This document shows, piece by piece, positions 38,551 to 50,300 of a stretch of 64,000 nucleotides of DNA. The DNA comes from DATATV01 sp036268615. GTDB lineage: Bacteria > Actinomycetota > Actinomycetes > Mycobacteriales > Pseudonocardiaceae. How positions within the stretch are numbered: the first letter of the stretch is position 1; every line of letters begins with the position of its first letter. Location of the stretch: contig DATATV010000052.1 of the NCBI GenBank assembly GCA_036268615.1, positions 66,829 to 130,828 on the forward strand. The letters run 5' to 3'. The position numbers and the translations under genes were made by a program. Under the pieces are notes generated by a model. The model ran no database searches. It was not told the origin of the DNA and worked only from the letters and a program-made list of their open reading frames with translations.

Positions 38551-39772
38551 CCTCCACCGGCAGCTGTTTGGGGCCGACGATCACCCACGGGCTCTGGAAC
38601 TCGGACGGCCGCAGCCGGGACACCGCGATGTCCGGGAACCGCTCCAACAGCGCGCCGAGGGCGATCCGGGCCTCCAGTCGGGCCAGCGGGGCACCGAGGC
38701 AGAAGTGGATGCCGTGCCCGAAGGTCAGGTGCGGGTTCGGCTGGCGCAACGGGTCGAACCGGTCGGGTTCGACGAACCGCGCCGGGTCCCGGTTGGCCGC
38801 CGCGACACACAGCATCACGATCGACCCGGCGGGGATGATCTTGCCGCCCAGCGGGACCTCGGTGGTGGTGCGCCGGCCCAGCCGGGGGAAGGGGCTGTAG
38901 AAGCGCAGTACCTCCTCGATGAACATCGGCAACGCACCGGGGTCGATGCGCAGCAGCCCGGCCACCCCGGGGTGTTCCCGCATCGCCACCAGTGCGTTGC
39001 CGATGGTGGCGGTCATGGTGATGTGACCGCCGGTGAGCAGCGATCCGATGAACCCCAGAATGTCCTCATCGGACAGTCGATGCCCGTCGACCTCAGCTCC
39101 GATCAGCTTGCTGGTGAGGTCGTGCCCTGGGTGTCTTCGGTGGCGCCCGATGTGGTCGAGCAGGTAGCTGTTCATCTCCCGCACGGTCGGGGCGGCCGCG
39201 TTGACCGCCGCCTCGATCTCCTCCGGCGTGGTCGCGGTGGCCACGTCGTCCCCGCCGAACAGGATCGCTGCCCAGCGCATGAAATGACCACGGTCGGCCA
39301 GTGGAATGCCCAGCAGTTCGGCGATGACCATGATCGGCAGCGGGTTGGCGATCGCGTCGATCAGGTCGAACTGGTCCGTGTCGCCCACGTCGTCGAGCAG
39401 GCCGTGCACCAGTTCGGTGATCCGCAGCGCCAGCTCGGTGACCATTCGCGGGGTGAACGCCTTGCCGACCAGGTTGCGCAGCTTGCGGTGCCGGGGCTGG
39501 TCGATGCCGGTGAAGTCGCCCTTGGTGAACAGGTCCAGGTCCTCCTGGACCGGGCCGAGACTGCTGAAGTCGGAGGAGAACGTGCCCGGGTCGGACAGCA
39601 CGGTGGACACGTCCTCGTAGCCGAACACCTGCCAGATCTGTTGCCGCTCGTCGAACTGGACCGGGTCGGCGTCGCGCAGCTGGCTCCACCAGCCGATCAG
39701 CTCCGCGAAGCCGAAACCGGTCGGGTCGACCGGCGCGGCGTGCGGCTCGGTACTGGGCTCGGTCATGCTCAT
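38534..39772 (-). CDS. Cytochrome P450 of the NRPS locus
   Basis: A 412-residue bacterial P450. The heme loop is FGHGIHFCLGAPLARLEA with Cys358 as the iron ligand. The K-helix ExxR is in IEEVLRFYSP. The I-helix reads GSLLTGGHITMTATIGN, in which the usual A/G-G-x-D/E-T has His in place of the acid, so proton delivery may differ or substrate choice may be special. It is the last gene of the minus-strand NRPS operon, 34 bases after mbtH, and probably hydroxylates an amino acid on a carrier protein or the finished peptide. Start ATG 39772 (MSM) is likely; ATG 39766 is the alternative, both with weak ribosome sites. Confidence 0.88.
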   Translation of the reverse strand: MSMTEPSTEPHAAPVDPTGFGFAELIGWWSQLRDADPVQFDERQQIWQVFGYEDVSTVLSDPGTFSSDFSSLGPVQEDLDLFTKGDFTGIDQPRHRKLRNLVGKAFTPRMVTELALRITELVHGLLDDVGDTDQFDLIDAIANPLPIMVIAELLGIPLADRGHFMRWAAILFGGDDVATATTPEEIEAAVNAAAPTVREMNSYLLDHIGRHRRHPGHDLTSKLIGAEVDGHRLSDEDILGFIGSLLTGGHITMTATIGNALVAMREHPGVAGLLRIDPGALPMFIEEVLRFYSPFPRLGRRTTTEVPLGGKIIPAGSIVMLCVAAANRDPARFVEPDRFDPLRQPNPHLTFGHGIHFCLGAPLARLEARIALGALLERFPDIAVSRLRPSEFQSPWVIVGPKQLPVEVSPRR

Positions 39773-39806
39773 CGTCTCGCTCGTTTCCGGCGCGGGGTCG
39801 GGGTGC

Positions 39807-40013
39807 TCACGCGTTCCCGTCCGCGGCCATCTGCTCCCGCAGGCTGCGTGGCCGCATGTCGGTCCACACCTCGTCGACGTAGGCCATGCACTCGGCCTTG
39901 CTGCCCTGCTTGCCCGCCTGGTGCCAGCCCGCAGGCACCTCGTAGTCGGCCGGCCAGAGCGAGTACTGGTCCTCGTCGTTGCGCAGCACCTGGTAGGTGG
40001 TGTCCTCGTCCAC
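39807..40013 (-). CDS. MbtH-like NRPS chaperone
   Basis: A 68-residue MbtH-family protein that binds adenylation domains and makes them soluble and active. The family motifs are present: YQVLRNDEDQYSLWPADYEV, PAGW and the C-terminal YVDEVWTDMRPRSL, with the three conserved tryptophans. The GTG start gives MDEDTTYQV and has AAAGGG nine bases upstream. The frame is open upstream, over the MFS 3' end, but there is no other start with a ribosome site. It lies 17 bases after the MFS gene and 34 before the P450 gene, in the NRPS operon. Confidence 0.92.
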   Translation of the reverse strand: MDEDTTYQVLRNDEDQYSLWPADYEVPAGWHQAGKQGSKAECMAYVDEVWTDMRPRSLREQMAADGNA

Positions 40014-40030
40014 GGCTGTTGCCCTTTCTT

Positions 40031-41320
40031 TCAGTGCGTTTCCACGGTCTGGGTGGTCTGCTGGCCGACCGAGTCGGGCCGGGGGAAGGTGCGCAGGGTC
40101 GGGTTGAGCGCGAAGAGCAGGGTCAACCCGGCGATGCCGGCGGTGCACAGCAGCACCGCCGCGTGCCCGGGGAAGACCTGCATCAGCACGCCGCCGAAGG
40201 CCGGACCGGTCGACGTGGACACGCCGCCGACCACGGCCATCACCCCGCTCAGTCGGCCGCGCAGGTCGTCGGGGGTGAGCAGCAGCTGGTAGGTGTTGAT
40301 GGTGGTGTTCGCGGTCGGCGGCACCAGGGCCATGCCGGCGAACAGCGCGCCCATCAGGTAGCCGCTGTGGATGAACACGGCGAGCGGGGTGATGAGCGCC
40401 ATCACCAGGAACACGCCGATGATGGACTGGTAGGGGCTCAGCTTGCGCAGCAGGTAGGGCGCGGCCAGCGAGCCGACGATCCCACCGAGGCCGAGCATCG
40501 CGGCCATCACGCCGATCTCGCCCGAGGAACTGCCGTCCATCTTCGCCAGCACGATGATGACCACGTAGTAGGCGGTGAAGAAGAAGTTCAGGGTGATCGC
40601 ACAGAGTGCGGTGATCCGCACGTGCGGCTGCCGCCAGCTCCACCGCAGCCCGGCGACGATCTCCCGGCCGAGCTGCGGCAGCGGGGCGCGGGTGCGCGGC
40701 CGCTCGGGCAGCCGCAGGAAGCACAGCGCGACCGTGGCGAGGGCGTGGGTCAGCGCGTCGGCGACGAACGGCACCGCCCGGCCGATCGCGAACAGGAAAC
40801 CGCCGGCCGCCGTGCCGGAGAGCTGCCCGACACCGGCTCTGGCCACGTTCAGCGCGACCGCCGAGGACAGCTGCCCGACCGGCACCACCGCCGGCAGGCA
40901 GGCCATCTCGGCCGGCACGAACAGGGCCTTCGCCCCGCCGAGCACGGCCGCCACGACGATGATCACCGGCACGCTGACGGTGTGCAGCCACAGCGTGCCG
41001 ACCAGCACTGCCACCGCGAGTGCCTGCGCGGCCTCGCAGCCGACCATGATCTTCTTGCGGTTCCACCGGTCGGCCAGTGCGCCGGCCGGCAACCCGGCCA
41101 CCAGTTGGGCGGCCGAGGCGACACCCAGCACGATGCCGGAGTCGGCCGGCGAACCGGTGATGGCCAGGACCAGCAACGGAAACACGATCAGCGTGGCGCT
41201 GAAACCGGCCAGCGACGCGGTCTGACTGCTCCACAGGAGGGCGAAATTCCGGTTGTGGATCAACGGTTTCTGGATTACCGCAGTCGGCGGGGGCAGGGCC
41301 GGCTCGGTCGGTTCGGTCAT
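40031..41320 (-). CDS. MFS transporter, likely peptide exporter of the NRPS locus
   Basis: A 429-residue, 12-helix MFS protein of the enterobactin-exporter/macrolide-efflux type (MFS_3 group): NRNFALLWSSQTASLAGFSA at helix 1, GALADRWNRKKIM in the 2-3 loop, AVALNVARAGVGQLSGTAAG in helices 4-5 and LLLTPDDLRGRLSGVMAVVG in the second half. Such proteins next to NRPS genes usually export the product and give self-resistance. The ATG at 41320 comes two bases after the NRPS stop, within its GAGGGATAAGCGAG end, so translation is tightly linked. The frame continues upstream across the NRPS 3' end, but that part is shadow. Confidence 0.88.
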   Translation of the reverse strand: MTEPTEPALPPPTAVIQKPLIHNRNFALLWSSQTASLAGFSATLIVFPLLVLAITGSPADSGIVLGVASAAQLVAGLPAGALADRWNRKKIMVGCEAAQALAVAVLVGTLWLHTVSVPVIIVVAAVLGGAKALFVPAEMACLPAVVPVGQLSSAVALNVARAGVGQLSGTAAGGFLFAIGRAVPFVADALTHALATVALCFLRLPERPRTRAPLPQLGREIVAGLRWSWRQPHVRITALCAITLNFFFTAYYVVIIVLAKMDGSSSGEIGVMAAMLGLGGIVGSLAAPYLLRKLSPYQSIIGVFLVMALITPLAVFIHSGYLMGALFAGMALVPPTANTTINTYQLLLTPDDLRGRLSGVMAVVGGVSTSTGPAFGGVLMQVFPGHAAVLLCTAGIAGLTLLFALNPTLRTFPRPDSVGQQTTQTVETH

Positions 41321-41322
41321 GG

Positions 41323-44300
41323 TCACTCGCTTATCCCTCGGCAGTATGCCGCGACAGCGGCCAGCGCACCGGCGAACCGTTCGGCGAGTATCTGCACGGT
41401 CGCCGGGGCGAACCGCTCGGGCTGGTGGAACCAGGTAAACACCAGCTGGCCGGACTGCACCACACCCAGTACGTCGAGCGGGTGTGCGGCTACGTCCGCC
41501 GAGTCGTGTTCCTGCCCGATGGGTGGATGAACTGCTTGGTAGAGGCCGGTTTCGCCACCTGACGTACTGCTGTCCCACTGCCCTAGGTAGTTGAAGCCGA
41601 CCCGGTTGGCCGCGTCGTCACCGGCCAGCCGGTCCCGTGTGTCCGGCGGCCCGAGATAGCGCAGCGCGCCGAAGCCGATGCCGTTGGCCGGCACCGTGCG
41701 CAGCTGCCGGCGGACCGACTTGATCAGCGCCCGCCAGTCCGGCTGCTCGGCGTCGGGCACCTCCAGGTTGATCGGGAACATCGTGGTGAACCAGCCGACC
41801 GTGCGGGACAGGTCGACGCCCTCGACGATCTCCTCCCGACCGTGGCCCTCCAGGTCGATGGCGACCCGGTTGTGCCCGGTCCACCGGGACAGTGTCCAGG
41901 CCAGCGCGCTGAGCAGCACGTCATTGATCCGGGTGCGGAACGCGGCCGGTGCCAGACGCAGCAGCGCGTCGGTGTCCTCGACGCTCAGGGCCACCGAGAC
42001 CGGTTCCCCGGCAGAGGTTTCGGTCACCTCGTCGGTCGGCAGCGGGCCGCTGGCCAGGGCGTCGGCCCAGTGGTCCAGCTCGCCGTCGAGCTGCCCGGCG
42101 GCGACGTGCTCGGTCAGCCTGGTCGACCAGTCCAGGAACGAGGTCGACTTGGCGCCGAGGTCGACGGCCCGGCCGGCGGCGGCCTGCTGGTAGCCGGTGG
42201 CCAGGTCGTCCAGCAGGATGCGCCAGGACACGCCGTCCACCACCAGGTGGTGGGCGACCAGGAACAGATAGCCCGGGCCGTCCGCACCGGTGCTGAACCG
42301 CACGGCCTTGAACAGCGGTCCGGTGGCCAGGTCGAAGCCGGCGTGGATCAGGTCGGCGGCGCGCTCCATCGTCGCCCACCGCTCGGATTCCTCCACAGTG
42401 GACAGATCGATCGTGTCCAGCACGGCGGCCGGTCCGACCGGCGCGTTCTCCGCCCGCCAGCGGCTGTCCACGCGCTCGAAGCGCAGCCGCAGCGCGTCGT
42501 GCTGCACCGGCAGCTCGGCCAGTGCGGCCCGCAGCGCCGGCTCGTCGAGGTCGGTGGTCAGCTCGACCAGCATGGACTGGTTGAAGTGCGCAGGCCGGTG
42601 CTCGTGGGTGTGCAGGAACCAGTGTTGGATCGGGGTGAGCGGCACCGCGCCGACAACCGGTTCGGCGCCGGCCGAACTGTCCTCGGCGAGGCCGACCACC
42701 GCGGCCAGTTCGGCCACGGTCTGGTTGAGGAACAGGTCCTTCGCACTCATCCGCACGCCGGCCTGCCGGGCCTTGGCGACCACCTGGATGCTCAGGATGG
42801 AGTCGCCGCCCAGCTCGAAGAAGTTGTCCGTCGCGCCGACCGAGGGCAGCCCGAGCACCGCCGCCCAGACCGTCGCGAGCAGCTCCTCGGTCGGCCCGTT
42901 CGGCTCGACCTGCCCGGCCGGCGCGGCCACCTCGTAGTCCAGTGTGGACAGTGCTTGCCGGTCCAGCTTGCCGTTCGGGCTGACCGGCAGCTCCGCCAAC
43001 AGCACGAACGCCGTCGGCACCAGGTAGTCCGGCATCGACCGGCCGAGGAATTCGCGCAGCTGCGCCGGTTCCGGTTCCGCCGCTGCCGGTTCGGGCCGCA
43101 CGTAGGCGACCAGCCGGACGTGGCCGGACTCGTCGGGCAGCGCGAGCGCGACCGCCTCGGCCACCGCCGGGTGGCGGCGCAGGCCGGCCTCGATCTCGCC
43201 CAACTCGATCCGGAAGCCACGCACCTTGACCTGGGTGTCCGCCCGGCCGACGAACTCCAGTTCGCCGGCAGCGGTCCAGCGGACCAGGTCACCGGTGCGG
43301 TACATCCGGGCGCCGTCGCCGTTGAACGGGTTGGGCCCGAACCGGTCGGCGGTCAGGCCCGGCCGGTTGAGGTAACCGCGGGCCAGCCCGTCGCCGGCCA
43401 CGTACAGCTCGCCGGGCACGCCGACCGGCACCGGCCGCAACGCCCGGTCCAGCACGTACACCCGGGTGTTCGGGATCGGCCGGCCGATCGGCGGCAGCCC
43501 GGCGCCGGGCAGCGGCGCGCTCCAACTGGCCACGACGGTCGTCTCGGTCGGGCCGTAGGCGTTGACCATCCGGCGGCCCGGCGCCCAGCGCGCGACGAGT
43601 TCGGCCGGGCAGGCGTCGCCGCCGACGATCAGCGTCCGCAGTTCGGGCAGTTCGGCCGGTGGCAGGGTGGCCAGCGCGGCCGGCGGGATCAGCGCGTGCG
43701 TGATGCGCTGCTCGACCAGCACGGTGGCCAGCGTGTCGCCCACCAGCGGACCGGGCGGCGGCACCACCAGTGTCGCGCCGGCCGGCAGGGACAAACACAG
43801 CTCCAGCACGGACGCGTCGAAACTCGGCGAGGCGAACTGGAGGACCCGGTCGCCCTGGCTCACGGCGAAGTGGTCGATCTCCGCCGCCGAGAAACCGGCC
43901 AGCCCGGTGTGCGTGACCAGCACGCCCTTGGGCTGTCCGGTCGAACCGGAGGTGTAGATCAGGTACGCGGGCTGCTCCGGGCGCTGCGGCCGGAGCCGGT
44001 CCCGGTCGGTCAGTGCGGTGCTTGGGTGCCGGCTCAGGTCGTCGGCGAACTCGGCGGTGTCCACCAGCAGGCACTCGGTGCCGTCGGGCAGCAGCTCCGG
44101 GTTGGGCGCGGTGTCCGAGGTGGCCAGCACGAGCACCGGGCGGGCGTCGGCGAGCATGAAGCCGATCCGCTCGGCCGGGTAGGCCGGGTCGACCGGCAGG
44201 AACGCCGCGCCGGCCTGCCAGACCGCGAGCTGGGCGACCACCAGCTCCACCGAGCGCGGCAGCGCCAGCGCGACGATCCGCTCCGGTCCGGCGCCGCCCT

Positions 44301-47300
44301 GCACCAACAGCCGGGCCAGCCGGTTGGCCAGGGTGGTCAGCTCGGCGAAGCTCAGCGCGACCGGGCCGGACCGCACCGCCGGCAGTTGCGGCGTGCGGGC
44401 GGCCTGCTCGGCGACGAGCTGCGCGACGGTCTGGTCGGCGACCGGCCGATCAGTGTCGTTCCAGGTGCGCAGCGTGCGTTCGCGCTCGGCCTCGGTGAGC
44501 AGCGGCAGGGCGGCCAGCGGCCGGTCCGGCGCGGCGACCAGGCCGGCCAGCAGCACCCCGAGACCGTCGGTGAGCCGCTGGATCGTGGCCGGATCGAACA
44601 GGTCGGTGTTGTAGCTGATCGCGCCGCGCAGCCCGTCGGCCACCGGCTGGAACTCGATGGTCAGGTCGAACGGCGCGGTGACCGTGTCCGGTGCGATGTC
44701 CTCGGTCTCCAGGCCGGGCAGCCCCGGCGCCTGGCTCGGCGTGTTCTGCAGCACCACCAGCACGTCGAACAGCGGGCTGCGGCTGGTGTCCCGGGCCGGT
44801 TGCAGGTGCTCGACGACCCGCTCGAACGGCACGTCCTGGTTGGCCATCGCGTCGGCCACCGTCCGCCGCACCCCGGCCAGGAACTCGCCGACGGTGGCGG
44901 TGTTGTCGATCCGGGACCGCAGCACCAGGGTGTTCACGAAGAACCCGATCAACTGTTGGGTTTCCGGCTGTTCACGGCCGGACACGACCGTGCCGACGGC
45001 GATGTCGTCCTGGTCGGTCCAGCGGTGCAGCACCAGCTGGCAGGCCGCGACGAGCGCGGTGAACAGGGTGCCGTCCTGCTGGTGGGCCAGCGCGGTGAGC
45101 CGATCGGTCAGCGCTGCGGGCACCCGGAACTCGTGCACCGCACCGGCCTGCGTCTGCACCGCCGGGCGTGGCCGGTCGGTCGGCAGCGCCAGGGTGGGTA
45201 CTCCGGTGAGCTGGTCGTGCCAGTAGCCGAGCTGCTCGTCGAGCACCGGGCCGGACAACAGTTCCCGTTGCCACACCGCGAAGTCCGCGTACTGCGTCGG
45301 CAACTCGGGCAGGTCGGGCCGCTCACCGAGGCGCAGCGCCCGGTACAGCTCGCTCAGCTCGCCGGCCAGCACGCCCATCGACCAGCCGTCGGTGATGATG
45401 TGGTGCAGCACCAGGCCCAGCACGTGTTCCCGCTCGGCGGTGCGCACCAGCCGGGCGCGCAGCAGCGGACCGGTGCGCAGGTCGAACGGGCGGGCGCTGT
45501 CCTCGCGCAGCACCTGCGCCAGCTCGCCCGCGGGCCGGTCGGACAGGTCCAGCACCGACAGCGGCAGCACGGCCGGCCGATGGATCACCTGCCGCCCCTG
45601 GCCGTCCACCGAGTCGAAGGTCGTGCGCAGCGACTCGTGCCGGGCCACCAGCATGGTCAGCGCCGCACTCAGCGCGGGCACGTCCAGTTCGCCGCGCAGC
45701 CGCACGGCGAACGCGGTGACGTAGGTCGAGGCGCCCTGGTCGAACTCGTTGAGGAACCACAACCGTTGCTGGGCCAAGGACAGCGGCAGCTCGCCGGTTC
45801 TGGGCACCGGGGTGATCGCCGGCAGCGCGGGCCGGTTCTCGCCCAGTGCGCCGGCGAGCGCGGCCACCGTGGGGTGGCTGAACAGCGCCCGCGGGGAGAC
45901 CGGCACGCCGAGCGCGGCGCGCAGCCGACCGGCCAGCCGGATGCTCAGGATGGAGTCGCCGCCCAGCTCGAAGAAGTTGTCCGTCACGCCGACCGAGGGC
46001 AGTTCCAGCGCCTCGGCCCACACCGCGGCGATGGTCTGCTCGGTGCCGGTGCGCGGCGCCCGCTGCTCGGCAGGATCGTGCTCGCGAACTGCCGGCAGCG
46101 CGGTTCGGTCGAGCTTTCCGTTACGGGTCAACGGAAGCGCGGCCAGTTCCAGGAACACCGAGGGCACAAGGTAGTCGGGCAGCAGGTTACCCAGGAAGCC
46201 GGCCAGGTCGGCCGGCTCGGGGATCACCGCCGGGTGTGCGGTCACCAGATAGCCGACGAGTTGCTTGCGACCGGCGTGCGTGTGCACGGTGACCACGGCC
46301 TCGGCGATCGCCGGGTGGCTGGTCAGCGCGGCCTCGATCTCACCGGGTTCCACCCGGAAACCGCGGATCTTGACCTGCTGGTCGGTCCGGCCGACGAACT
46401 CGACCTGGCCGGCGGCGTTCCACCGGGCCACGTCGCCGGTCCGGTACATCCGCTCGCCGGCCGGGCCGTACGGGTCGGCCACGAACCGGTCCGCGGTCAG
46501 GCCCGGCTGGTCGAGATAACCGCGGGCCAGCCCGGCGCCGGCGAGGTACAGCTCACCGGGCGCGCCGACCGGACACGGGGCCAGCGCGCCGTCCAGCACG
46601 TACACCCGGGTGTTGTCCATCGGCCGGCCGATCGGCACCGGGTCGGGCACGGTGTCGGCCGAGCCGAGCACGTACCGGGTGGCGAAGGTGGTGGTCTCGG
46701 TCGGGCCGTAGCCGTCCACCACAGTCAGTCCGGGGCAGGCCCGCAGCACCCGGCGGACCGAGTCGGCCGGCACCACGTCCCCGCCGGTCCACACCTCGTG
46801 CAGGCCGGCCAGACAGTCGGGGCTGTCCTGGGCGAGCAGCCGGAACAGCCCGGCGGTCAACCAGATCGCGGTCAGGCCGTGCTCCGCGACGAGCCGGCGC
46901 AGGGTCGGGCCGTCCAGTTCGCTCGGCGGTGCGATGACGAGCTGGCCGCCGTGCAGCAACGGGGTCCACAGTTCGTAGGTGGACGCGTCGAACGCCTGCG
47001 GCGAGTGCAGCAGCACCCGGCGGTGGGCCGGTTCGGCGAACCGGCGGTCGAAGGCGAGCGCGACCACATCCCGGTGGCGCACCGCGACACCCTTGGCCGT
47101 GCCGGTGGAACCGGACGTGTACATCAGGTAGGCCAGGTTGTCCGGCCGGCAGCGCACCGCCGGATCGGTCTCCGGCTCGTCGTCCAGGCCGGGGTCGGAC
47201 ACGGTGAGCAGCAGACCGTCGTGCGCCCGCGCGGCCAGGTCGTGCGAGACCTGGTCGGTGAGCACGATCCGGGTGCCGGTGTCGGCGAGCGTGCGCCGCA

Positions 47301-50300
47301 GCCGGCCGACCGGTGACCGGGCGTCCAGCGGCAGATAAACGCCGCCGGCCTTGACGATGGCCAGTTCCGCGATGACCAGGTCGATGCAGCGCCCGACGAG
47401 CAGGCCGACCGGCTCCTCCGGGCGCAGGCCGAGGCCGATCAGCCGGTGCGCCAACTGGTTGGCGAACGCGTTGAGCTCGCCGTAGCTGACCGACAGGCCG
47501 TCGGTGACCAGCGCGGCCGTGTCCGGCGTGCGCCGTGCCCGCTCGGCGAACAGTTCCGGCAGCGTGCCCGCCGGGATCGGCTGGGTGGTGTCGTTCCAGG
47601 CCACCAAGACCTGCTGCCGGTCGGCCTCGGTGAGGGTCGGCAGCGCGCCCAGCGGGCGGTGCGGATCGGCGGCGATGGCGTCCAGCAGCAGGTGCAGGTG
47701 GGCGGCCAGCCGTTCGACGGTGGCCTGGTCGAACAGGGTCGGGTCGTAGTCGAGGCTGAGCCGCAGCTGCTCGGCCAGGTGTGCGCGCACGGCCAGCGGG
47801 AAGGTCGTGCTGTCGGTCGCGGACACGCTGTCCACCCGCAGGCCGCCCTCGGCCAGCGGGTTCTGGTCGAACGGGTAGTTCTCGAACACGATCATGCTGT
47901 CGAACAGCGGGGTGCCGGCCGGCAACTCACTCCACCGGGACAGCTGGGCCAGTGAGACGAAGTCCAGTTGCCGGCCGCTCGTCTGCTCCAACTGGAGTTC
48001 CCGCAGCCAGTCCAGCAGGTCGCGGTCGGGCCGTGGCCGAGCCCGGGTGGGCACGGTGTTGATGAACATGCCGATCATCGACTCGACCCCGGGCAGTTCG
48101 GCCGGGCGACCGGACACGGTCGTGCCGAACAGTACGTCGGACTCGCCGCTGTAGTGCGCGAGCAGCAGCGCCCACGCCCCCTGCACCGCGGTGTTCACGG
48201 TCAACCCGTTGCGCTGCGCGGTTTCCCGCAGCCGGGCCGACCGCTCGACGGACAGCTCGACGCCGGTGGAGGCGACCGACTCGCTGCGGTGCGCCTCGGT
48301 CGGCTGCCGGTCGCAGGGCAGTGGGGTGGGCGCCTCGACGCCGGTGAGCACCCGCCGCCAGTGCAGTTCCGGGGCGGTCGTGTCCTGCTCGGCCAGCCAG
48401 CGCAGGTAGTCCCGGAAGGGCCGGCGCCGGATCGGCCGGAGCTGCCGGCCCCGGGTGCTCGCGGTGTACTGCTCGAACACCTCGGTGAGCACCTGGGCCA
48501 GGCTCCAGCCGTCCAACAGGATGTGGTGCGAGGTCAGCACCAGCGCGACCTCGTCCCCGGACAGCGCGGCGATCGCCAGCCGGAGCAGTGGCGCCGCGGT
48601 CAGGTCGACACCGGCGGCCAACTCCCGTTCGGCCAGCCCGGCGAGTTCCCGTTCTTGGTCCACAGTGGACAGCTGGTGCAGGTCGGTGTGGTTGATCGGC
48701 ACCTGGGCCGCGTCGTGGATGACCTGCCGTGGCTCGGTCAGGCCCTCCCAGGCGACCGAGGCGCGCAGCACCGGGGTCTGGTCGACCACCCGCTGCCAGG
48801 CCGCGCCGAGCGCCCCCGGGTCGGTGACCCCGGACAGCCGCACCCGGATCTGGTCCAGGTAGGCGGTGGCGCCGTTGTCCACCAGGCTGTGGAACAACAT
48901 GCCGGCCTGCAACGGGGTCAGCGGGTAGATGTCCTCGACCGAGCTGCCGTCGCCGACCAGTCGGTCCAGCTCGGCCTGGTTCAGGCCGGCCAGCGGGAAG
49001 TCCGACGGCGTGCGGCCGCCGGCGTCGGGCGCGGCGCAGTGCTCGACGATCGCCCGCACGGCTTGGGCCATGTCCTCGGCCAGGCCGCGCACGGTCCGCT
49101 CGTCGTGCAGTTCCGCCGAGTACGTCCAGCTCAGTTCGAGCTGTCCGTCCTGCACCATGCCGGTGACGTCCAGCAGTTGGTCGCGTTCGCTGTCGGCCGG
49201 GTGGTCGGCGCCGATGCCGTCGCCGAGGCCGAGGAACAGCCCGTCCGGCTCGGCGCCCACGGCCCACTGACCGAGGTAGTTGAAGCAGACCTGCGGTCGC
49301 GGGTCGACCCGCAGCACGTCCGCGGCCGAACCGGGCCGACCGAGGTAGCGCAGCGCGTCGTAGCTCAGTCCGCGATGCGGGATGACCCGCAGCTGCTCCT
49401 TGACCGACTTGACCAGCGCGGCCCAGCCCTCGGCCGCCGGCGCGGTCAGCGCGACCGGGAACTGCGAGGTGAACCAGCCCACCGTGCGCGAGATGTCCAG
49501 GCTTTCGGGCCCGTCCAGCAACTCCTCGCGGCCGTGGCCCTCCATCGCGACCAGCACCTCCGACCGGCCGCACCAGTGCCACAGCGTGTGCCCGAGCGCG
49601 GCCAGCAGCACGTCGTTGATCTGCGTGCGATACACCGGCGGAACCTTGTGCAGCAAGGCATCCGTGTCCTGCTGGCTCAGCCGCACGGACACCGTCCGGC
49701 TGGTCGCGACGGTGTTGGCGCCGTCGTGGTCGGTGGGCAGCCCGGCCGTCGCGAAGCCGGCCAGCGCGGTCCAGTGCGGCAGGTCGGCGTCGAACCCGCC
49801 GGCCTGGACGTGCTCGGCGAGCCGATGCGCCCAGCCGGCGAAGCTCAGCCCGACCTCGGCCAGGTGGACCGGCCGGCCCGCGCTCGCCTGCCGGTAGGCG
49901 GTGTCCAGGTCGGCGAGCAGGATGCGCCAGGACACGCCGTCCACGGCCAGGTGGTGACCAGTCAGGAACAACTGCCGGTGGCCGGCCCCGAACTCGACCA
50001 GCACCGCGGCGAACAGCCTGCCGGCCGCGATGTCCAAACCGGACTGAACGGCAGCGGCGTGCCGATCCAGCACGGACTTCGGTTCGGCCGCCGAGGTCAG
50101 GTCGAGTCGGGTGTACAGACCGGCCGGCGCGGTCACCGGCTCCGCCGACCGCCAACCGTCGGCGGTGCGGACGAACGGCGTGCGAAGCGCCTCGTGCCGG
50201 GCCACGACGGCGGCCACGGCCGTGCCGAGCGCGTCCGGGTCGGCCTCCGGCGCGAGGTCCAGCAGTAGCGACTGGTTGTAGTGCTGTGGCTGGTCGGCGT

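Noticed and set aside
41321..41578. N-terminal extension of the MFS gene into the NRPS 3' end
   Set aside because: Shadow of the E5 domain. ATG 41320 gives a normal MFS N-terminus two bases after the NRPS stop.
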